Origin: Nitrococcus mobilis
Lineage (GTDB): Bacteria; Pseudomonadota; Gammaproteobacteria; Nitrococcales; Nitrococcaceae
Assembly (NCBI GenBank): GCA_024102725.1
Contig: JAGFJL010000168.1
Span: 1-40,387, forward strand
DNA: 40,387 bases
Direction of reading: 5' to 3'
This document shows positions 35,114 to 40,387 of the stretch, in pieces. The notes below the pieces were generated by a model. The model had not been told where the DNA came from. It did no database searches and saw only the letters and a program-made list of their open reading frames with translations. Every line of letters starts with the position of its first letter. The stretch's first letter is position 1. The translations under genes were made by a program, and so were the position numbers.

Positions 35114-36505
35114 ATGGTCAGTCAATTTGGCGACAAGGACAAAGATCGGCAGAATTTTTTCACGCAACGCAACTCCTGCACCCGTATAGATGTATTTGAA
35201 GAACTGAGCCCGACGAACGAGGCCGCGCTTCGGCAGTTCTTTCGCCGGCTTGGTGCGCCGCAATATGTCGACGAAGTCGTGATCCCGACATTGCGACTCG
35301 GTGACGCCTCGGTTTACGCCACCGTGCGCGACCGGCCATGGCCGCCCTGGGGCCTCGGTGCGCGCACGTTCAGTGCGGTATGCGTTGTCCATAACGTCGC
35401 GCCGGAATCGTGGGCGCTGAGCCCGGTTTTCACCGCCGACGAGGAAGGGACGAATATCGGTCTGATATGCGCGCTTTACAAGGAAGTGCTCGAGGCCCTG
35501 GCGGTCAGCCGCACTTCCGAGGTTTGCTATCTGGCAGCCGAAGGCTCGGTGCTGGCCGACCGGGTGCTGGAGCGAAGTGGATTCCGCCGCGACGATGACG
35601 TCTTTCTGACCGAGCATGCCCGCTATTTCACATACCGCGCGCCGGCGCACGAGCTGCTAAGTAAGTTGGGGCTCGATGACGTCTCGGTGCCGGATTTGCT
35701 GGCTTATGATTTCTCTGCCGAGGTACTCGACCGCAATGCTATCTATCACCTGGGTATCCTGCTCGGCGCGCGGCCGGGTCTGACCGACCGGCAGCGACCG
35801 GAGATCATCGACCTTGCCCGGGGTGGCCATGCCTCCAAACCGGGTGGCGTGCCGGGCGGCACCGGCACCGATTTGGGCACCGATCAATTTGGTGGCTTGC
35901 TTGGAGAGCTGCCTTATGTCTCGCTGGGCCGTTTCCTGGGCTCCGACGCTGAGAGTCTGCTGCGCAATGTGCTCGAGCGTGAGGAGAAGTTTCAGCCTGC
36001 CACGGTGCTGCCGTTCGGCAGTACTACACCCTTTGTCGACGAACGGCGGCGGCGTGGCCGGACGCTCGACGATGTCGGCTTCATATACGATGCTTTCGTC
36101 GACCGACTTAAAGGTGCGCTGCCGGGCGCGCTGTCGCGCATGGGAATCGAAGGGTTTCCTGTCGGTCGGATCGAACTGCAGGTCACAGCGTCCGGAGACG
36201 GTGATTATTACCGCATGCACCGTGATGCCGATGCGGAATCGACGCGTGTCTTGTCATTCGTCTACTTCTTCAACGCCGAACCACGGCGGTTTTTCGGGGG
36301 CGAGCTGCGCCTGTACGACGACCGCGGTGTCGAGGGCGTGGCCCATGCCAATTGTTCGCAACTGCTGACGCCGCGCCAGGATATGTTGGTGATTTTCCCG
36401 AGCCGGTTACCGCATGAGCTGTTGCCTGTGCGAGTGCCCTCGCGGAAGTTTGCCGATGGCCGCTTTACGCTGAATGGATGGATTCATCGCGCCGAGAAAT
36501 GCTGA
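35114..36505 (+). CDS. Two-domain protein: GNAT-like N-terminus fused to a 2OG-Fe(II) dioxygenase
   Basis: The 463-residue protein has an N-terminal half (about 25-190) that resembles an N-acyltransferase fold (GLICALYKEVLEALAVSR, then YLAAEGSVLADRVLERSGFRR and HARYFTYRAP), a linker rich in Gly (GGHASKPGGVPGGTGTD, about 238-254), and a C-terminal prolyl-4-hydroxylase-like dioxygenase. In the latter, H369 and D371 (MHRDAD), H434 (LPHELLP) and R450 (RFTLNGW) form the complete iron and 2-oxoglutarate site, with FGGELRLYD between. Such domains hydroxylate amino-acid side chains or small molecules. The ATG at 35114 has GGAGA upstream. The sulfotransferase gene follows after 11 bases and is surely in the same operon. 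Confidence 0.78.
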   Translation: MVSQFGDKDKDRQNFFTQRNSCTRIDVFEELSPTNEAALRQFFRRLGAPQYVDEVVIPTLRLGDASVYATVRDRPWPPWGLGARTFSAVCVVHNVAPESWALSPVFTADEEGTNIGLICALYKEVLEALAVSRTSEVCYLAAEGSVLADRVLERSGFRRDDDVFLTEHARYFTYRAPAHELLSKLGLDDVSVPDLLAYDFSAEVLDRNAIYHLGILLGARPGLTDRQRPEIIDLARGGHASKPGGVPGGTGTDLGTDQFGGLLGELPYVSLGRFLGSDAESLLRNVLEREEKFQPATVLPFGSTTPFVDERRRRGRTLDDVGFIYDAFVDRLKGALPGALSRMGIEGFPVGRIELQVTASGDGDYYRMHRDADAESTRVLSFVYFFNAEPRRFFGGELRLYDDRGVEGVAHANCSQLLTPRQDMLVIFPSRLPHELLPVRVPSRKFADGRFTLNGWIHRAEKC

Positions 36506-36516
36506 GCTAAGCAACG

Positions 36517-38601
36517 ATGCATTGCCTGACACTACGCATCGAGACAGCCAGCGGGCTGTCAGACAAAAGCGGCGTGCAGCACAATTTTGCGCAACGCCTA
36601 CCGTCGCTGCGGGGTTTGCGGGCGCGCTCCTGGCGTGCCCGTCCATTCGCACTCGAAGGCCAATACCTATTCGACGATGAACCCTCGTTGCGCCGCTTTC
36701 ATGTCGCACCGGCCGACTATGAGCCGGCTGTAGCGGATCTTTTGAACGGCGCCAACGTCACCGCACGCACGGATCCGTTACCCGAGGACGTCGCCACAAC
36801 GGTATTCGATCGGCCCGTTTTTATCGTCTCGGCGCCGCGGGCCGGCAGCACCCTACTCTACGAACTGCTTGCAAAATGCGACGCATTGTGGTCGATCGAC
36901 GGCGAGATGCAGCATATTATCGACGCGATCCCGGCGCTTAATCTCTATCGTCGCGGGTGTCGCAGCCAGGCACTGGATGAAACCGACGCCGATGGCGAGA
37001 CGGCGCGAATCGTTCGCTGTTGCTTGGTGGCCGCGATCCAGTCGCACTCCGGCCACAGGCTCCTCGAGCGTGCTCGGTGCGATTGGCCCGCGCGAGTTCG
37101 GCTACTGGAGAAAACACCTGAAAATGCGCTGCGTGTGCCGTTTCTACATCAGGTGTTTCCCGATGCGCGCTTTATCTATCTGTCCCGGGATCTGCGTCAA
37201 AACGTAGCCTCGATCATCGAAGCCTGGAAGCACTCTGGTTTCGTCGCTCTCCCTCACCTGCCCGGCTGGCCCAATGCCCAATGGCGCTTTCTTTTGCCGG
37301 ATGGTTGGCGTAACTATCGCGGCCGGTCGCTGTGCCACATCGCCGCCTTTCAATGGGCGGCGGCGAACAAAGCCATTATCGATGCTCTCGAGGCCATACC
37401 GACCGACCAATGGACCACCGTCTCATATGCCAACCTGATCGCCGACCCGGCGGCCGAGATCGAGCGGCTGTGCGGCTTTATCGAGGTCGAAATGGGCGCC
37501 CGGCTGCGCGCGAATTTGCAGCGAGCGCTGCCCCTTTCGGCAACCACGATTACGCCGCCCTCCCCGATCAAATGGAAACACAATCCCGACTTCGATCCGA
37601 CCGTGACCAAACCGTTACAGCCGCTGGCAGGACGTATCCGCAGCCTGGGAGTAAACACGGCAGACACCGTACGGCGGGCGCACCACACGACGAGTGTGCG
37701 ATTCGTCTGCCATGTCGATCAACTGGCGCCGGCAGCGCTTGCCGACAATGTCATCGTCGCACCGTCGCTGCGGGTTGCGATCGCTGGCGGGGCGCCGCTG
37801 GGTCTGCTGGGCAAACTCCGGCACCGTGAGCGTTTTCAGGCCGATCACCCGATGTTGTGGGTTGAAGATCCGGCCACTGCAGTCTGGACGCCGCTGTGGT
37901 TGCATCCCAAACAGGCCTGGCTGTGCCACATGTTACAACCCGGCCGTGCCGCGCCGGCCGCGTTGACCGGGAGACTGCGCGAGCAGCTAGGCGCCGCGGG
38001 CGTGTTGACCACCGCCGAGACTATCCACGAGCGCCATGCATATGGCAGTGATCTGTGCCAAGCCGGGCGTCGCAATCTCTCAGAGCTTAGGTATTGCGGG
38101 TTACCGAACTTGCTTGATCCGGTGCTGTGCGCAGCGCTCGCACGCTACTACAACACCATGATTGAAAAAGATGAATGGCCGCTGGGTGATGCCCAGGTCG
38201 AACGTCGCCATGGCTGGCACAACGAGCGGATCGCACAGTTCCTGCATTATCAGCTGGTCGATTTCGTCTCCCGCGTCGCCGGGAAAAAGCTCAAACCGAC
38301 CTACGCATTTTCTTCGGCCTACCGGGGCGGAGCCCGGCTCGACGCCCACATGGACCGCGAGCAATGCGATTACACATTGTCACTGCTCATTGACGAGTCA
38401 CCGCCTGCAGACGGCACGCCCTGGCCATTGTGGTTCGAAACGCCGGCGGGCAAACACAGTGTCGTACTCCGGATCGGCGACGGTGTTTTGTTTCGAGGTT
38501 GCGAATTACCGCATTGGCGTGGTTCGGCGTCAGCCGAGCATGCGCAAATCAATCTGCTGTTTCACTTCGTGCCAACGCAATGGGCCGGTGTGATCGACTA
38601 A
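36517..38601 (+). CDS. Sulfotransferase fused to a C-terminal 2OG-Fe(II) dioxygenase-like domain
   Basis: The 694-residue protein begins with a sulfotransferase domain. The PAPS 5'-phosphosulfate loop is SAPRAGST (105-112) after a hydrophobic strand, the 3'-phosphate site is RFIYLSRDLRQNVAS (218-232), and LLEKTPENALR lies between. A middle region of about 180 residues (380-560) has no domain I recognise. The C-terminus (about 590-690) has HMD (H611, D613) in DAHMDREQCDYTLSLL and a second His in CELPHWRG (H666), the iron triad of dioxygenases, but no clear Arg for 2-oxoglutarate where NLLFHF follows. The same polypeptide may hydroxylate and sulfate its substrate. Second gene of the plus-strand operon. 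Confidence 0.78.
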   Translation: MHCLTLRIETASGLSDKSGVQHNFAQRLPSLRGLRARSWRARPFALEGQYLFDDEPSLRRFHVAPADYEPAVADLLNGANVTARTDPLPEDVATTVFDRPVFIVSAPRAGSTLLYELLAKCDALWSIDGEMQHIIDAIPALNLYRRGCRSQALDETDADGETARIVRCCLVAAIQSHSGHRLLERARCDWPARVRLLEKTPENALRVPFLHQVFPDARFIYLSRDLRQNVASIIEAWKHSGFVALPHLPGWPNAQWRFLLPDGWRNYRGRSLCHIAAFQWAAANKAIIDALEAIPTDQWTTVSYANLIADPAAEIERLCGFIEVEMGARLRANLQRALPLSATTITPPSPIKWKHNPDFDPTVTKPLQPLAGRIRSLGVNTADTVRRAHHTTSVRFVCHVDQLAPAALADNVIVAPSLRVAIAGGAPLGLLGKLRHRERFQADHPMLWVEDPATAVWTPLWLHPKQAWLCHMLQPGRAAPAALTGRLREQLGAAGVLTTAETIHERHAYGSDLCQAGRRNLSELRYCGLPNLLDPVLCAALARYYNTMIEKDEWPLGDAQVERRHGWHNERIAQFLHYQLVDFVSRVAGKKLKPTYAFSSAYRGGARLDAHMDREQCDYTLSLLIDESPPADGTPWPLWFETPAGKHSVVLRIGDGVLFRGCELPHWRGSASAEHAQINLLFHFVPTQWAGVID

Positions 38602-38688
38602 AATACCCGTCACGCTGCCCGTTCCCGCACTTCCGGGGAATATCTCCTAGACTTATTCATGACTTCCTCCTCTCGAGGTTTGGAGTCT

Positions 38689-38701
38689 CCGGGAATCCCG
38701 G
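38689..38701. promoter_or_regulatory. Short perfect palindrome upstream of the exported-protein genes
   Basis: CCGGGAATCCCGG has arms CCGGGA and TCCCGG around one central base. It lies about 88 bases before the start at 38789, where a regulator could bind. A weak hairpin (GTGTGGCC/GGTCACAC, about 38723-38740) follows it. Confidence 0.35.
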
Positions 38702-38788
38702 GGCGATTCAACCTACTTTAGTGTGTGGCCTTGGTCACACGGGCAGGATGCAAGTGCCTTTGTGGCCGCTCAGGAAGGAGCTTCAATC

Positions 38789-39568
38789 ATGCAAGAGATC
38801 AGCAGACGTGGAGAAGCCAGTGGCCAGCGCAGGCGCGCCGCGGGACCACATCTTGGTGCGCTGATCGTTGGCTTGGCGGTTGGCGCTTTCTTTGGGGGAA
38901 CAACGGTCCAAGCGACGGAGCCGCAGCAGCCCATCAGATTCCTTGAAGAGGGCGATCCAGGACGCGGTGTCCTCAGGCAAATCGACAACGAATTGTCCGT
39001 GCTGATCGGTATTGATCCCAACGAGGTCAGCAACGTCACGGCCATGCGCGTGCTGTATTCCAAGGGCCGGCCGGCTTCCAAGAGCAAGGCACCGCTCGAG
39101 TTCGAGCGCCAGGAGTCGGCGGCCGAGGACGAGGGGCTGGGCGCCGTGGCCGTTCTACCGCTTCGCACGGAGACGCTCACGAAGATGGATGATGGGATCT
39201 ATGCCCAGAAGATCATCGTCACCGGCGCTCTGAAAGGCGACAAGGATGCAGTTCGTCCTATCGAAGTGGAACGGTGGGTCTACTTCCGCATCGCAAAGGG
39301 CAAGCTGACGCCCTCGTCTTTAACCCAATACTCGCGGTTCGTCGAGCGGCCTGAACCGGCGGTTGGCCCGGAGGGCCAGACGGTGTTGGTCGAACAAGGC
39401 GCGGCCGCCGAAGACGCTGCGCGTGCTGAGCAAACCAAAGAGTTCAAGCCGATGCCCGAGTCCTTCGATCAACCCCTCGGTCGTACTGGCGAGGGCGCAT
39501 CCGAGCGTTTGGACGAGGAGAGGCGGTACCGGCAGAAAGCCGACATGAGCGAAGCCAACGAGGACTGA
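38789..39568 (+). CDS. Exported hypothetical protein
   Basis: Started at ATG 38789, which has AGGAAGGAG in front of it, the protein has 259 residues. A long basic leader (about 25 residues with several Arg) precedes the hydrophobic segment ALIVGLAVGAFFGGTTVQA, giving a signal peptide or possibly a membrane anchor. The mature part has a strand-rich middle (TAMRVLYSKGRP, IYAQKIIVTGALKGDKDAV, VERWVYFRIAKGKLTP), then a long acidic, low-complexity tail (EQGAAAEDAARAEQTKEF; ERLDEERRYRQKAD). I do not recognise the family. The metalloprotease gene starts 38 bases after the stop, so the two are likely one operon. Confidence 0.65.
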   Translation: MQEISRRGEASGQRRRAAGPHLGALIVGLAVGAFFGGTTVQATEPQQPIRFLEEGDPGRGVLRQIDNELSVLIGIDPNEVSNVTAMRVLYSKGRPASKSKAPLEFERQESAAEDEGLGAVAVLPLRTETLTKMDDGIYAQKIIVTGALKGDKDAVRPIEVERWVYFRIAKGKLTPSSLTQYSRFVERPEPAVGPEGQTVLVEQGAAAEDAARAEQTKEFKPMPESFDQPLGRTGEGASERLDEERRYRQKADMSEANED

Positions 39569-39606
39569 GCCCAACATCGCATAAGGACATAAAAGGGGGC
39601 ATCGTC

Positions 39607-40387
39607 ATGTACGCAATGAAGTTCATCGCAGTGAGTGGAGCCTACGTCCTTTTTGCGTGCGCAACTCCCGCCTGGTCGGCGCAGCGCACGGTGTGCTTTC
39701 AGCTCAAGCTCGCCGACGATCGCACCAACTGCGCCACCACATCCGAGACGGGTAACCGCCGGGGGTGCAACCGCGGTGGCCTCGTCGACGCCGTTGGCCA
39801 CCAGTACCAGCTGTGGGATAAGGACAGCGACGGCAACGATGAATTGATCGGCACCTGGTATATCGGTGGCTCCGGCCGGCGGTGCGCATCATTCGCATGG
39901 GAAGGGACCTCCTACCATAAGGGAGAGGCCAACCCGGACGTTTACATTCGCTACATCAACCAGGTCAACCGCACCGGCTACAGCAATTATGTTCGGGTCA
40001 AGGCGGTGCGTACCAATGGCAGCGACCACCCGGCAACGACCTGGCGCAACGGGCAAGCGGGCGACGCCGACCGCTATGTGGCAAGGAACTGCCGAACTGG
40101 AACCAACTGTCAGATTCTGCCTGGGGCAAGCCTGGTGCCGACCTTCGATGTCGCATCGGAAAGAGCGCTACGGATCATGGCGCTCGATTCGGCGCAGCAT
40201 GCCATCCAAGCCTTCGGGGAGATCATGGACAGGCATGTGAACCTGCACTACCCCGGCAAAGACAGCTGCCCGACCAGCTGTGCGGTTAGACGCACCGAGA
40301 CCCATATCACCCAGAGCCGCGGCAACAACGGCTTCAATGTGGCTCATGAGGTTGGCCATAACATTCAGATGCAGGAGTTCAACCAAG
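39607..40387 (+). CDS. Secreted zinc metalloprotease-like protein, 3' end beyond the window
   Basis: The frame is open from ATG 39607 (AAGGGGGC upstream) to the right edge, giving 260 residues so far. A signal peptide (FIAVSGAYVLFACATPAWSA, residues 6-25) leads into a cysteine-rich region with a calcium-like DKDSDGNDE loop (71-79) and WYIGGSGRRC, then a second domain with SERALRIMALDSAQHAI and CPTSC. At the edge is HEVGH (247-251), an HExxH zinc site preceded by the hydrophobic FNVA, as in gluzincin or metzincin peptidases; the third ligand lies outside the window. Nine cysteines in the visible part suggest a disulfide-stabilised extracellular protein. The exact peptidase family cannot be decided from this part. 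Confidence 0.7.
   Translation, partial: MYAMKFIAVSGAYVLFACATPAWSAQRTVCFQLKLADDRTNCATTSETGNRRGCNRGGLVDAVGHQYQLWDKDSDGNDELIGTWYIGGSGRRCASFAWEGTSYHKGEANPDVYIRYINQVNRTGYSNYVRVKAVRTNGSDHPATTWRNGQAGDADRYVARNCRTGTNCQILPGASLVPTFDVASERALRIMALDSAQHAIQAFGEIMDRHVNLHYPGKDSCPTSCAVRRTETHITQSRGNNGFNVAHEVGHNIQMQEFNQ

Noticed and set aside
1..40387. CRISPR array, rRNA genes or intact insertion sequences
   Set aside because: No regularly spaced repeats, no rRNA-like sequence and no transposase frame were seen.

Overview
The window looks like chromosomal DNA of a GC-rich gammaproteobacterium. The evidence is the paired fabA-fabB genes for anaerobic unsaturated fatty acid synthesis, a YcgN/UPF0260 protein, MobB, oligopeptidase B, a PqiABC set, an E. 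coli-type AlkB and a ProP-like transporter. I cannot name the genus from sequence alone. Coding density is high on both strands.

Region 1 (1-4.9 kb) is decaying. A PP-loop ATPase of the Dph6 type is cut short at the left edge. Next comes a heavy-metal RND efflux operon: a small His/Cys-rich protein, an intact czcC, a frameshifted czcB, and a czcA that has lost an internal block and its C-terminal part. The czcA remnant runs straight into alkB. Region 2 (4.9-8.3 kb) holds alkB, an M48 membrane protease, an exported MsrA, a small membrane protein and tRNA-Leu(UAA). Region 3 (8.3-10.5 kb), just downstream of the tRNA, carries two unusual genes: a DnaQ homologue that has lost most of its catalytic residues, and a cysteine-rich protein with a DUF6894-like segment between its zinc ribbons.

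Region 4 (10.5-15.5 kb) is mostly housekeeping: fabB, fabA, ycgN, a short relic of prfC (release factor 3), nicotinamidase coupled to a tiny gene, mobB and one hypothetical. Region 5 (15.6-30.7 kb) has a large PilZ-DUF1631-GGDEF-EAL c-di-GMP protein divergent from oligopeptidase B, a phasin-like protein, an unknown protein, a Uma2-family nuclease-like protein, metY followed by a ProP-type MFS transporter, and the pqiABC lipid-transport operon.

Region 6 (31.0-38.6 kb) is the most unusual part. It is a compact cluster of seven modifying enzymes: an Asp/Asn beta-hydroxylase-like dioxygenase, a polysaccharide pyruvyl-transferase-family protein, a DUF6492-like glycosyltransferase, a DUF1826-like protein, a GT4-like glycosyltransferase, a GNAT-like/2OG-Fe(II) dioxygenase fusion and a sulfotransferase/2OG-Fe(II) dioxygenase fusion. 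A perfect inverted repeat sits in its central divergent promoter region. I infer a tailoring pathway for a surface glycan, glycopeptide or protein; the substrate is not visible.

Region 7 (38.7 kb to the end) encodes two exported proteins in tandem. The second is a zinc metalloprotease with an HExxH motif and runs off the right edge.
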